A stretch of DNA of 64,000 nt, from the NCBI GenBank assembly GCA_965242915.1, contig CBDETN010000028.1, positions 310,001 through 374,000 of the forward strand, read 5' to 3'. Below, piece by piece: positions 17,190-25,528 of the stretch. A program made the position numbers and the translations under genes. The notes beneath the pieces are model-generated. The model did not search any database, was not told the DNA's origin, and worked only from the letters and a program-made list of their open reading frames with translations. Within the stretch, counting starts at the first letter, position 1, and the number at the start of each line of letters is the position of its first letter. The stretch comes from CAJXII01 sp965242915 (GTDB lineage: Bacteria > Campylobacterota > Campylobacteria > Campylobacterales > Arcobacteraceae).

Positions 17190-18025
17190 TTAGAACTTTT
17201 TAACTATTTTTAGCATACCATAATTATTGTTATTGGCTTGTGTTTCATATTCTTTTGAGTTAAAAATCATCTCCGCAACTATAGTATAATCTTCTATATA
17301 AGTTGTTTCCAAACCTATAGTAAAAGTATTTTTATGGTCAAGTTTTTTTACAGCATATTGAGTGCTGCCATTTTTATATTCACCCTCAAGAAAAATATTT
17401 TTATCTATATATTTTATCTCTGCTGTTGCATAAAGTTTTAAAGAATTATTTATATTGGTATCAACTCTTAATCCCAATCCAATATCTGTAAGAATATTAC
17501 CTGCATTTGCAACAAGATAAGGTTTTATAGTATAGTTATTATATTGTGAAGATGCCGGATTATAATATGACTTAAGATTTATATTATAAGCAAGGCTTTT
17601 ATGAACTTGTGTATCCCACCCATTTTCATCAGATGCACCAATAATATCATGTGAAGCATTGGCTATTGATTTCCCTTTGGCATTCTTACCTATGGTTCCT
17701 ACTGTAACTTTAATATTATTTGTTATATCTTCATTAAAGTCTATTTTCTTTGAAGCTCCTATATAAAGCCAAGCAGCATAAGGATGTTCACCACTTAACG
17801 GTTCTGTGGTTTTTTATCTTGCGGTGTATAAATATCTTGACCTAAATAATAAGTCAAATCACTATTTGCACTTTTATATGATAATTCAAACCCCGCAGTA
17901 TAATCTTGATCTTCATTAAATAGAGCATCATTTTTAAAAGATATTGACATCTCGTCATATGTGTTTGCAATTGATACTTGTTGCAGCAATAGCAGATATA
18001 CCAATGCATATAAAATTTTATTCAT
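17190..18025 (-). pseudogene. LpxR-like lipid A 3'-O-deacylase, split by a one-base frameshift
   Basis: The N-terminal part has a signal peptide (MNKILYALVYLLLLQQVSIA) and the outer-membrane barrel start SISFKNDALFNEDQDYTAGF. It stops at 17795-17797 just after DIYTPQDKK. Shifting frame at six A residues (17810-17815 on the complement) restores the family sequence: LSGEHPYAAWLYIG, then VGTIGKNAKG, NGWDTQVHKSLAYN, NILTDIGLGLRV and a C-terminal LKIVKKF ending in Phe, as in barrel proteins. The joined product would be about 278 residues, near normal for LpxR. LpxR trims acyl chains of lipid A in the outer membrane. The lesion is one missing A in a homopolymer. Confidence 0.85.
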
Positions 18026-18037
18026 ATTACTAACCTC

Positions 18038-18553
18038 TTATATCCCTAACTTTGCCATTTTCTTTTCACTTAAAAATAACTTTTTATTATCCATAACACC
18101 TACACCTTTTTTAACTACATATTTGGCAGTTTTTTTTGCCTGTTTTAATGAATGCATTTTATATGTACCGCATTGATAAACATTAAGCTCAGGTATTTCA
18201 CTCTCTTTTTTTACTTTTAAAACATCTTTCATAGCTTTTTTAACAGCTTTCGCAACTTTACTTTCAGATGGGCTTCCCAATAAACTCATATAAAATCCGG
18301 TTCTGCAACCCATAGGAGAGCAGTCAATAATCTCTACATCTTTACTATTTAGGTGTTCTCTTATAAATCCTGCAAATAAGTGTTCTAAAGTATGGATTCC
18401 CCGTCCAGTCATTTTGGCTTTATTGGGTCTATAAAGTCTTATGTCAAATACTGTGATTATTTCACCTCTTTTTGTTTTCATAGTTTTCGCAACTCTAACT
18501 GCCGGTGCTGTCATTTTTGTATGATCTACTCTAAAGCTGTCTAATAATGGCAT
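18038..18553 (-). CDS. luxS: S-ribosylhomocysteine lyase (autoinducer-2 synthase)
   Basis: The 171-residue iron enzyme cleaves S-ribosylhomocysteine to homocysteine and the AI-2 precursor DPD. The metal motif HTLEHLFAGF and the Cys segment DCSPMGCRTGFYMSL are present, with MPLLDSFRVDHTKM at the start. It is 12 bases upstream of the split lpxR gene. A terminator sits behind its start, so it has its own promoter in the AT-rich 18554-18590 segment. Confidence 0.98.
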   Translation of the reverse strand: MPLLDSFRVDHTKMTAPAVRVAKTMKTKRGEIITVFDIRLYRPNKAKMTGRGIHTLEHLFAGFIREHLNSKDVEIIDCSPMGCRTGFYMSLLGSPSESKVAKAVKKAMKDVLKVKKESEIPELNVYQCGTYKMHSLKQAKKTAKYVVKKGVGVMDNKKLFLSEKKMAKLGI

Positions 18554-18593
18554 ATTAATTCCTTTTTTTTATTTTTATTAATTATAGCATAAA

Positions 18594-18624
18594 AAAACCT
18601 TTAGCCTTTAAGGCTAAAGGTTTT
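18594..18624 (-). terminator. Rho-independent terminator of ccoG
   Basis: AAAACCTTTAGCC (18594-18606) and GGCTAAAGGTTTT (18612-18624) form a perfect 13-bp stem with a TTTAA loop. It lies 21 bases after the ccoG stop and before luxS; reading on the minus strand it ends in seven Ts. Confidence 0.9.
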
Positions 18625-18644
18625 AATTGCTTAATTTGGAAAAA

Positions 18645-20024
18645 TTATTTCAATTTATCAGATCTTGGATAAATAAATACAGCTTTTCTAATTACACTTA
18701 TATGCTCAGGATCTTCTTCGGCATAGGCTCTAAGGGTAATTGTAATTGGAGTATCTTTTGTTGCATCATCAACCAGTCTGTGAGTTGTGGATAATTGAAC
18801 AACTTTTTTAGCCAATTTACCACGACTAAGTTTAAATGGTCTAAATCTTTTAATTTTCACTTTGTCGGCATACTCTCCCAATACTTCTAAATGATAAGTA
18901 TATGATTCTTTTTGAGTATTTTGGAATAACATTACAAAATTATTTACAACTCTTTTCCCATCATCTTTAATAGAATATAATTTTGTAGTTTTATTTATAT
19001 TAAGCAGCATATATTCTTTTTTACTCCCCATTACAAACAGCATCCCAACAATACCAAGTAAAACAACTATATACATAATAGTTTTCTTTCTAAAAAATGA
19101 TACTTTTTGATCATTAAAAACTTCATTGGTGCTTGACCATTGAACTAAACTTTCCTTTCCAAGTTTACCCATAACAGTAGTACACGCATCAACACACTCC
19201 AAACAGTTAATACACTCTAGCTGCATCCCTTTTCGAATATCAATATGTGTCGGACATACTGTTACACAACTTTGACAAGCTGTACAATCCATACCGTCCG
19301 GCACATCTTTTTGTTTGAAAATAACTTTTTCTTTATTTTCATTGTAAATCTTTCCACCCCTTTTCTCAGAGTAGATTGCTTGAAAAGTATCATCATCATA
19401 TAAAACTGTTTGAACTCTTGAATATGGACATATATGGACACAAAAATTTTCCTGCATCCAAACAACATCATATACTAAAAATGCAGCAATGCTTAAAACA
19501 AAACCAACCATAGTAGTATGATTAGAAAAATCAGCCAAATATGCAAAGAAATCAGCAGGAGGAATAAAATACCACATAAAATCTGCAGCCGCAAGAAGTG
19601 ATAATGCAAACCAAATTAAAATACCAACAACTCTTTTTGAAGCATTTTCAGGCTTACTCCAGTCAGGCTCTTTTTGTTTATTTTTAATTCTTCTAAGACC
19701 TAAAAGTTTCCCCTCTATTAAATCTCTGTAAATTACTCTAAAAATAGTTTGAGGACAAGCCCAGCCACACCAAGCACGACCACCTATTGCAGTAACAGCA
19801 AAAATACCAATAAACATAAACATCAGTAAAAACGGCATCATATAAAGTTCTTGCATATCAAAAACTATTCCCATAAGATGTAATTGTTTTTTATCAAATG
19901 ATAATAAGAATATCTGATTCCCGCTAATTTGAATAAATGGTGTAACTAATGCAACAATTGTTGCTGCAACGTAAGCCCAGTAACGTTTAATACGAAAAGG
20001 TGAAGAATTTGTTTGTTCATTCAT
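18645..20024 (-). CDS. ccoG: Cytochrome c oxidase accessory protein CcoG
   Basis: The 459-residue membrane iron-sulfur protein helps deliver copper during cbb3 oxidase assembly by reducing Cu(II). It has cysteine motifs CGWACPQTIFRV, CVHICPYSRVQ and the ferredoxin-like DCTACQSCVTVCPTHID and CINCLECVDACTTVMGK. Membrane helices lie near residues 15-30, 40-65, 130-150, 168-190 and 305-325. The last 100 residues form the Ig-like domain typical of the family. It is a single-gene unit between terminators. Confidence 0.97.
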   Translation of the reverse strand: MNEQTNSSPFRIKRYWAYVAATIVALVTPFIQISGNQIFLLSFDKKQLHLMGIVFDMQELYMMPFLLMFMFIGIFAVTAIGGRAWCGWACPQTIFRVIYRDLIEGKLLGLRRIKNKQKEPDWSKPENASKRVVGILIWFALSLLAAADFMWYFIPPADFFAYLADFSNHTTMVGFVLSIAAFLVYDVVWMQENFCVHICPYSRVQTVLYDDDTFQAIYSEKRGGKIYNENKEKVIFKQKDVPDGMDCTACQSCVTVCPTHIDIRKGMQLECINCLECVDACTTVMGKLGKESLVQWSSTNEVFNDQKVSFFRKKTIMYIVVLLGIVGMLFVMGSKKEYMLLNINKTTKLYSIKDDGKRVVNNFVMLFQNTQKESYTYHLEVLGEYADKVKIKRFRPFKLSRGKLAKKVVQLSTTHRLVDDATKDTPITITLRAYAEEDPEHISVIRKAVFIYPRSDKLK

Positions 20025-20109
20025 ATTTGCATCCTTTTTAAGTTATAGTGACATTATAGTGATATAAATCATAAACTTAGCTTATAATAAACATAAATAT
20101 ATATAATTG

Positions 20110-21678
20110 CTAGTTAAATTTAACTAAAATCATACCTGCAAACTTATTCTTTTTATAAAATTCTACTCTAAATATATTCCCATTCTTTTCCATAGAATAT
20201 CTTTTTATAAACATATATTTTTTAATTATTTTATCGGTTTCTATTCCGGATTTATGTATGTAACCAATTACATTTACTCTAAATTGTTTTTCATCTACTA
20301 CTAAAAAATTATCATTTACATTAATAGTATCACCAAACTTAACTTTTGTTTTTTTCCCATCAATAATAAATTTAATTTTTGTATCAAAATTAAGATGTTC
20401 TGCATAATCAGCTTCAAGTTTTGTCAGCCTTCTGTTTCCATAGTATATTGTATATATATTGTTTTGTTTAATTATTTTAATCAATGGATTACTTGGCAGA
20501 TATTCTACAATACCATTATTGTTAATCGGAAAATATTTTTGACTGTTTCTAATATCTTTTAGAGGCATGTCTATGCGAGTATCATTAAATTTTATACTTA
20601 TATCATCATTTAAAATACTCTTTATACCCGTTATAGTCATAGAAAATTTTCTTTTATATTCTATCCCCATAATATCCATGAATTTTTCAATTGCCAATAG
20701 TTTATAATATACTCTTTGTGGTATCGTTAAGCTTTTGCTTGTTTCGTGTCCAAAGGCAGATTTGCCGTTATTAATGGCATAATATGTAAGTGTTTTTGCC
20801 ATCTCTTGCTCTTCATATGTTTTTTCGAATCTTGTATGTGTATTTTTTGTTCGGTATATATCTTCTTCTTTTAACAGATGCTTATTCAGATGATTTACAA
20901 TTTGTTCCGAGATAGTAAAGGTGTCTGCATATTCTTTTACATTTTGTAAGATCTCTTGGTCTATCACTAAAGATTGTCCCCATTTTCTAGGTTGATGCAT
21001 CTTATCAATATACATCGGTCTATAAAAACCACTGCCGTCATGCAAGTTTAAAATTAACTTTACTTTTGGGTCAGTAATATATTTTTTAATTCTTTGTATA
21101 ATTTCATACTCCGGATCAGTTTTTGGTAAATATGCAAATTTTCTATTCATATCTCCAAATGGACCTCTTGATCTTTTAATAATACTATAAAAATTTAAAT
21201 TTGGAACAATCCAAATTGAGCCTTTAGTTATATCATAATGTGTAGACATTAATGAGGCAGCCATAAATCCCCCTGGCTCATCCCCTTGAATACCGCCAAC
21301 TATAAGTAGTGTATTATTGTCAGGTTTCCCTTTTTTTATTAAATCAAATGCAAAATCATTTAAATGACTTTTGTTTAATATAGTGCTGCTTCTTAACATA
21401 TTATTTGATTTTTTAATTTCAACTTTTTTTTCTTCAATTATAGTTGATTTTTTTGTTTCAACTTTAATTTCCAGTGTTGGTTTAGTTACAATAGGTTCTT
21501 CTATTTTAACTTGAGGTTTGATTATGGTAAGTTTTTCTTCTTGAATTTTTTTGCTAATTTCAGGTTTAACTACAACAGGTTTTTCATCTATTTGCTTAGG
21601 AGCGGTACATCCATAAAAGAAGATAAAAACACCTAAAATTAAAATTGTTTTATATAACTTTAATATGCCACGGTTCAT
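20110..21678 (-). CDS. M99-family DL-carboxypeptidase of the Csd4/Pgp1 type, lipoprotein
   Basis: The protein of about 522 residues trims muropeptide tripeptides to dipeptides and sets helical or curved cell shape in Helicobacter and Campylobacter. The zinc site is Gln-based as in Csd4: VGGIQGDEPGGF, then LNLHDGSGFY. Starting at ATG 21676-21678 gives a lipoprotein signal with FFYGC; another ATG four codons upstream (21690) is less apt. A Glu/Lys/Pro-rich linker (about residues 25-85) follows the lipid anchor. Its start overlaps the upstream carboxypeptidase gene by 29 bases, so the two hydrolases are made together. Confidence 0.88.
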   Translation of the reverse strand: MNRGILKLYKTILILGVFIFFYGCTAPKQIDEKPVVVKPEISKKIQEEKLTIIKPQVKIEEPIVTKPTLEIKVETKKSTIIEEKKVEIKKSNNMLRSSTILNKSHLNDFAFDLIKKGKPDNNTLLIVGGIQGDEPGGFMAASLMSTHYDITKGSIWIVPNLNFYSIIKRSRGPFGDMNRKFAYLPKTDPEYEIIQRIKKYITDPKVKLILNLHDGSGFYRPMYIDKMHQPRKWGQSLVIDQEILQNVKEYADTFTISEQIVNHLNKHLLKEEDIYRTKNTHTRFEKTYEEQEMAKTLTYYAINNGKSAFGHETSKSLTIPQRVYYKLLAIEKFMDIMGIEYKRKFSMTITGIKSILNDDISIKFNDTRIDMPLKDIRNSQKYFPINNNGIVEYLPSNPLIKIIKQNNIYTIYYGNRRLTKLEADYAEHLNFDTKIKFIIDGKKTKVKFGDTINVNDNFLVVDEKQFRVNVIGYIHKSGIETDKIIKKYMFIKRYSMEKNGNIFRVEFYKKNKFAGMILVKFN

Positions 21679-22420
21679 ATCTAACTCCATCTTGATTGTT
21701 TATAGTGTATCTCATACTAATATAGTTTAGCTTTCTTATTTTACGAAACTCTTTGGTTTTTGCAAATTCTGCTGTGAAATTTTTATACCCCCAGCCTTTT
21801 CTACCAACATCAAAATCACTAGTGGTATGATAAGAATAAGCAGGCGGTGCTATACAGGTTGAAGCTCTTGTAACATCACCTTTATGTTTATAAATTTTAT
21901 CACAATATAAGCTTAATTGTTTCATGGTATTTCTAATACCTGAAGTTAAGATAAGACTGCTCCCAACATCTTGTTTTAGTCTTATATAGTCTTCTAAAGG
22001 CTTCCCTTTAAATAAATAGTGTCCTGTTCGAGGTATCTTTTTAACATCTTTTTTTGAGATTCTATTATTAAGATTAAAACAAGTCTTTATACCATAAAAA
22101 CCATATTTTTGCGGGTCTTCATAAAATAATTTATCTATTAAAGTAAGCTCATCTTTTGTAAATCTACCAATAGCGGAATAATTTCTGGCATAAAATAAAG
22201 AATCATTAAATGAAAGTATATTAAAGTTCGCAAAGCCCACATATTTCTTAAGGGCACGAATTCTATTTCTTAACATAACTAATGTATTCCATTCTTTTTG
22301 TGGAAGATATACAGAATTAGTTATTTCATTATTTAAGTTTATATTATCTTCTACTGCCATTAGGTCATGAGCAAAAAGAGGAGTAAGTGCTGTAAAGGTT
22401 AAAAAGTTTCTTCTATTCAT
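21650..22420 (-). CDS. M15-type D-alanyl-D-alanine carboxypeptidase, exported
   Basis: The 256-residue protein has an N-terminal export signal with MNRRNFLTFTALTPLFAHD, which looks like a short Tat-type or Sec signal. The VanY/M15 zinc motifs are present: TSGIRNTMKQL, SYHTTSDFDVG and YEPWHIKVI. It should trim peptidoglycan stem peptides in the periplasm. It overlaps the Csd4-like gene, so a DD- and a DL-carboxypeptidase are probably co-regulated. The HIT gene ends nine bases before its stop-side neighbour begins. Confidence 0.85.
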   Translation of the reverse strand: MNRRNFLTFTALTPLFAHDLMAVEDNINLNNEITNSVYLPQKEWNTLVMLRNRIRALKKYVGFANFNILSFNDSLFYARNYSAIGRFTKDELTLIDKLFYEDPQKYGFYGIKTCFNLNNRISKKDVKKIPRTGHYLFKGKPLEDYIRLKQDVGSSLILTSGIRNTMKQLSLYCDKIYKHKGDVTRASTCIAPPAYSYHTTSDFDVGRKGWGYKNFTAEFAKTKEFRKIRKLNYISMRYTINNQDGVRYEPWHIKVI

Positions 22421-22428
22421 AACTGCGA

Positions 22429-22803
22429 TTATAGCTTATTTAGCATTAATTTGCACTTTTCATAAAAAGTGTCAATAGAAGGTAAATTTAATGAGGCATC
22501 TCTTTTTTTTGTTCCCCAAGTGGGTTCTGGGAAAAAACTGTCATTTTCAAATCTGGCTTGTATATGAAAATGCACATGGGGCACATAGTTTCCAAATGAT
22601 GCAATATTTATTTTTGCCGGCTTAAAATATGATAACATCTCTTTTTCAATAATATCTAAAGCTTTCCAAACAGCCATTTTAGTTTCAGCATTACATTGAC
22701 TAAATTCTTTGTATGCTTTTTTGGTAAAAATCTTTAACCAAGGTATCTCAAATGGTTCAATTTCTATTTTAATTAAATCATTTTCATAAATTACCGTATC
22801 CAT
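22429..22803 (-). CDS. HIT-family nucleotide-binding hydrolase
   Basis: The 124-residue protein has the histidine triad near HVHFHIQARF (His-x-His-x-His), with IASFGNYVPHVHFH before it. The family cleaves nucleotide phosphoramidates or dinucleoside polyphosphates; the exact substrate is unknown. Its ATG overlaps the TAA of the DUF493 gene (TAATG), so it is in the moaC-DUF493-HIT operon. Confidence 0.85.
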   Translation of the reverse strand: MDTVIYENDLIKIEIEPFEIPWLKIFTKKAYKEFSQCNAETKMAVWKALDIIEKEMLSYFKPAKINIASFGNYVPHVHFHIQARFENDSFFPEPTWGTKKRDASLNLPSIDTFYEKCKLMLNKL

Positions 22804-23066
22804 TAAACTACCATTTTAATATGCTCATGGTCCATTAAAATTTTATATAACTCTTTTCTGTCATCTTCATTATGAACTAACATCTCTAATGTATAGCTTT
22901 TAAATTTACCGCCGCTGCTTTGTTTAGATGGTTTAATATTATGCTTTCGTTCATTTAAAACTTCTTTAATAATATCGTCAATTGTTTGCTCATGACGAAT
23001 TACAATTTTATATTCCCAGCTGCAAGGATAATCAAGCTCTAAACTATGCTGACTTAAATTAATCAT
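22803..23066 (-). CDS. DUF493-family small protein (YbeD/HP0495 type)
   Basis: The 87-residue protein matches DUF493: the start ELDYPCSWEYKIVIRHE, then GKFKSYTLEMLVHNEDD and a final DHEHIKMVV. The fold is ACT-like and may be regulatory; no reaction is known. It overlaps the moaC stop by ATGA and the HIT start by TAATG. Confidence 0.88.
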   Translation of the reverse strand: MINLSQHSLELDYPCSWEYKIVIRHEQTIDDIIKEVLNERKHNIKPSKQSSGGKFKSYTLEMLVHNEDDRKELYKILMDHEHIKMVV

Positions 23067-23533
23067 CTAGCATAATCTCCACTTTTCCCGCCACTCTTTT
23101 TTTCTAATTGTACATTTTGAATTACCATACCCTTGTCAATAGCTTTAACCATATCATAAATAGTAAGAAGACCAATGCTGACTCCTGTAAGCGCTTCCAT
23201 CTCAACACCTGTTTGACCTCTTAATTTTGCAGTAACAGTTAATTTAAAACCTGGAAGTTCATCTAACTGCTCCACATCACAATTTATTCCTGTAAGAAGT
23301 AGAGGATGGCACATTGGTATTAAATCAGGTGTTTTTTTAGTACCCTGAATCGCTGCTATCACAGCTGTTTGAAGTACTGGACCTTTTTTGTTTTCATTGT
23401 TTACTACATTATCAAAAGCATCTTGATTCATAGATATTGTTCCACTGGCAACTGCTACTCTTGTTGTATTGTCTTTATCAGATACATCTACCATTTTTGG
23501 TCTGTTTTGTTCATCTAAGTGCGTTAAGTCCAT
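23063..23533 (-). CDS. moaC: Cyclic pyranopterin monophosphate synthase
   Basis: The 156-residue enzyme acts after MoaA in the first step of molybdenum cofactor synthesis. Motifs are LIPMCHPLLLTG, GVEMEALTGVSIGLLTIYDM, VKAIDKGM and the tail EKKSGGKSGDY. The other molybdopterin genes here, moaD and moaE, are 8 kb away. It is divergent from rpsU. Confidence 0.97.
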   Translation of the reverse strand: MDLTHLDEQNRPKMVDVSDKDNTTRVAVASGTISMNQDAFDNVVNNENKKGPVLQTAVIAAIQGTKKTPDLIPMCHPLLLTGINCDVEQLDELPGFKLTVTAKLRGQTGVEMEALTGVSIGLLTIYDMVKAIDKGMVIQNVQLEKKSGGKSGDYAR

Positions 23534-23598
23534 TGTTATCTCTTCTTAATTATAAATTTATTGGATTATACTTAAAGTAACATTAAGACTATTTTATA

Positions 23599-23604
23599 TA
23601 TAAT
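23599..23604 (+). promoter_or_regulatory. -10 box of rpsU
   Basis: TATAAT (in TATATATAATCGC) is 70 bases before the rpsU ATG and predicts a 5' leader of about 60 bases. Confidence 0.55.
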
Positions 23605-23621
23605 CGCAAACTTAAAAAGCA

Positions 23622-23666
23622 ATGGCAAGCCTAGGAGCTGTCAAATCTATGCAAGAAAGTGGGTGA
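23622..23666 (+). other. Short upstream reading frame in the rpsU leader
   Basis: An ATG opens a 14-codon frame (MASLGAVKSMQESG) that ends in TGA seven bases before the rpsU ATG. It has no clear ribosome binding site. It may be chance or a leader peptide involved in S21 control. Confidence 0.3.
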
Positions 23667-23673
23667 TGTACAA

Positions 23674-23886
23674 ATGCCTGGTATAAAAGTAAAAGAAAGC
23701 GAATCTTTCGACGAAGCTTATAGAAGATTTAAAAAACAATGTGATAGAAGTTTAATCGTTACCGAAACAAGAGCAAGAAGATATTTTGAATCTAATCCTG
23801 AGATTAAAAAGAAACAAAAAATCAATGCTAGAAAGAAAGCACTAAAAAAACTTTATATGTTAAGAAGATATGAGTCTAGACTGTAA
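23674..23886 (+). CDS. rpsU: 30S ribosomal protein S21
   Basis: The 70-residue basic protein MPGIKVKESESFDEAYRRFK...LYMLRRYESRL matches S21 of Campylobacterota end to end. S21 helps the small subunit bind mRNA leaders. The frame can be opened from a GTG at 23659, but the ATG at 23674 gives the family's usual N-terminus. It is a single-gene unit divergent from moaC. Confidence 0.97.
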   Translation: MPGIKVKESESFDEAYRRFKKQCDRSLIVTETRARRYFESNPEIKKKQKINARKKALKKLYMLRRYESRL

Positions 23887-24529
23887 TCTTACAAACATAC
23901 TATAAATAAAGGGCTAGAAGCTGGTTTAAGGTTTAAATCTTTTACCATTTCTATCCTATATCTACCCATAGAACAACTTTTAGTTATCTCAACTTAAATT
24001 TTAAAAATCAATAAACACTTTTCAATGTTTCAAACATTATTGTAGCTAAATAGTGCTTAATAGCTGATGTTATAGGGTTATAACTCTATTCATAATTATA
24101 ATTAATATTAAGATATTTAATCATTTTTCTCTCTGACTATCTGGCGAAGATTGTTTTGCCAAGCTTTGACATCAAAGCGGATATAACAACTAAAGTAATG
24201 TAGCAATCAATAAGTAAAAGTTAGCACTACAATAGCTGAATATGAAACTCTCCTACAGTCCAAGAATATTTTACATTAGCTTTTTCTTGAACAAGTTTAA
24301 GAAAATAGGTAATGAAACAATATGCTACATGTCAAGCGAACTGCTAAAATGGGCAAGTAGGAATATAAAAACGAAGTAACATTTTGATTTTAAACCTTAA
24401 GTAATAAAATTAATTTAGTTAAACTCTAATTCATTAAGTCTACTTTCTTGAGTGGTGATGTAATCATACAAACGAGATTATCTCCCTTAACTTCGCAATA
24501 AGTTTAAAATCATCAAAGATGATGTGTGC
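23887..24529. other. Non-coding stretch of about 640 bases
   Basis: I see no protein gene, tRNA or recognisable tmRNA/RNase P signature on either strand. Short stems exist, for example TTTTCTTGAA with TTTAAGAAAA around 24281-24305. There is no clear terminator for rpsU. The stretch is less AT-biased than other spacers in parts (around 24140-24190), so a structured RNA or a decayed gene is possible. Confidence 0.5.
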
Positions 24530-24535
24530 TATAAT
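24530..24535 (+). promoter_or_regulatory. -10 box of the small lipoprotein gene
   Basis: TATAAT (in GCTATAATAAAAT) lies 24 bases before the chosen ATG, of the same gcTATAAT form as other promoters here. Confidence 0.6.
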
Positions 24536-24559
24536 AAAATATTAAAAAAAAGGATGATT

Positions 24560-24799
24560 ATGACACATTTTTTAAAGAAAAATTTGATTTATAAAAAGAT
24601 ATTAATTTTTAGTTCACTTATAATAGTTGGACTTTTAAGCAGTGGTTGTGCGACTTGGGAAGGTGTCAAGCAAGATTCACAAGACGGTTGGGATAAAACC
24701 AAAGATGTTAGTGAAGAAGCTTGGGATGCTACAAAAGAGGGTGCAGGTGATGCTTGGAAAGCAACAAAAAGTGCTGTTCATGATGCAACAGAGGATTAA
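24560..24799 (+). CDS. Small lipoprotein with Trp-x-x-Thr-Lys repeats
   Basis: The 79-residue product has a lipoprotein signal ending LLSSGC, followed by TWEGVKQDSQDGWDKTKD and similar 11-residue amphipathic repeats (EAWDATKEGAG, DAWKATKSAVH). Such repeats recall small stress-linked or LEA-like envelope lipoproteins, but I cannot name a function. An earlier ATG (24524) and one at 24554 are in frame; 24560 is best spaced from AAAAGGA and lies downstream of the -10 box. It has its own promoter and terminator. Confidence 0.8.
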   Translation: MTHFLKKNLIYKKILIFSSLIIVGLLSSGCATWEGVKQDSQDGWDKTKDVSEEAWDATKEGAGDAWKATKSAVHDATED

Positions 24800-24819
24800 T
24801 TGATAAGTTATTAGATATT

Positions 24820-24854
24820 AAAAAAGGGGTTGCTAAAAAAGCAAACCCTTTTTT
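24820..24854. terminator. Bidirectional terminator between lipoprotein gene and tpx
   Basis: AAAAAAGGGGTTGC (24820-24833) pairs with GCAAACCCTTTTTT (24841-24854) with one G-A mismatch and a 7-base loop. The two convergent genes both end close to it. Confidence 0.85.
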
Positions 24855-24906
24855 GTAATAGACTAATTTATAAATTAGTTAGCATTCTTTATTAAAGAAA
24901 CTGCAC

Positions 24907-25422
24907 TTATACTGCTGCTTTCGCTGCTTCTAAAGCTTCTTCATAGTTAGGCTCTGTTGTAATTTCTGGAACAACTTGTTTATAAACCACTTTACCGTCT
25001 TTACCTATTACAAAAATAACTCTTGCAGTGATACCGGCTAAAGGACCATCAGCTAAAAGTACACCATAAGCATTAGCGAAATCTTTATTTCTGAAATCTG
25101 AACAAACTTTTATGTTTTCAATTCCAGCTGCTCCACACCATCTAGCTGCTGCAAATGGTAAATCCATAGATACAGTAATAACTTCTATACCGTCAAGTCC
25201 AGCTGCTTCTGTATTGAATCTTCTTGTTTCTGCATCACAAACACCTGTATCAAGTGAAGGAACTGCTACTACTAATTGAACTTTACCTTCTCCACCAATT
25301 GTTTCATTTTGAAGCATTGGGTTACAGTTTACTACTGTTACTACCGGTGCCATATCGCCTACATTGATTTCGTTTCCTACTAAGTTACAAATTGTATCGT
25401 TTTTGAATGTTACTGTTGCCAT
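24907..25422 (-). CDS. tpx: Thiol peroxidase
   Basis: The 171-residue atypical 2-Cys peroxiredoxin reduces peroxides with thioredoxin. The peroxidatic Cys is in VPSLDTGVCDAETRRFN and the resolving Cys in AAARWCGAAGIEN, with VSMDLPFA between. Length is normal. It is monocistronic, convergent with the small lipoprotein gene. Confidence 0.97.
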   Translation of the reverse strand: MATVTFKNDTICNLVGNEINVGDMAPVVTVVNCNPMLQNETIGGEGKVQLVVAVPSLDTGVCDAETRRFNTEAAGLDGIEVITVSMDLPFAAARWCGAAGIENIKVCSDFRNKDFANAYGVLLADGPLAGITARVIFVIGKDGKVVYKQVVPEITTEPNYEEALEAAKAAV

Positions 25423-25516
25423 TTTTAATTCCTTTTTGTATTTTAAAATTTAGTAATGAAAGTTTAGTCAAATCAGATAAATTTTGTCTTAAATGAAAAA
25501 GCTAATAAAATTTAGC

Positions 25517-25522
25517 TATAAT
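25517..25522 (+). promoter_or_regulatory. -10 box just before the U32 peptidase start
   Basis: TATAAT (in TTAGCTATAATCACTTT) ends seven bases before the likely ATG at 25529, so transcription may begin at or next to the start codon. Confidence 0.5.
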
Positions 25523-25528
25523 CACTTT

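Noticed and set aside
23887..24529. tmRNA, RNase P RNA or tRNA in the empty stretch
   Set aside because: No CCA-type 3' end, no tRNA-like arms and none of the conserved RNase P segments could be found on either strand.
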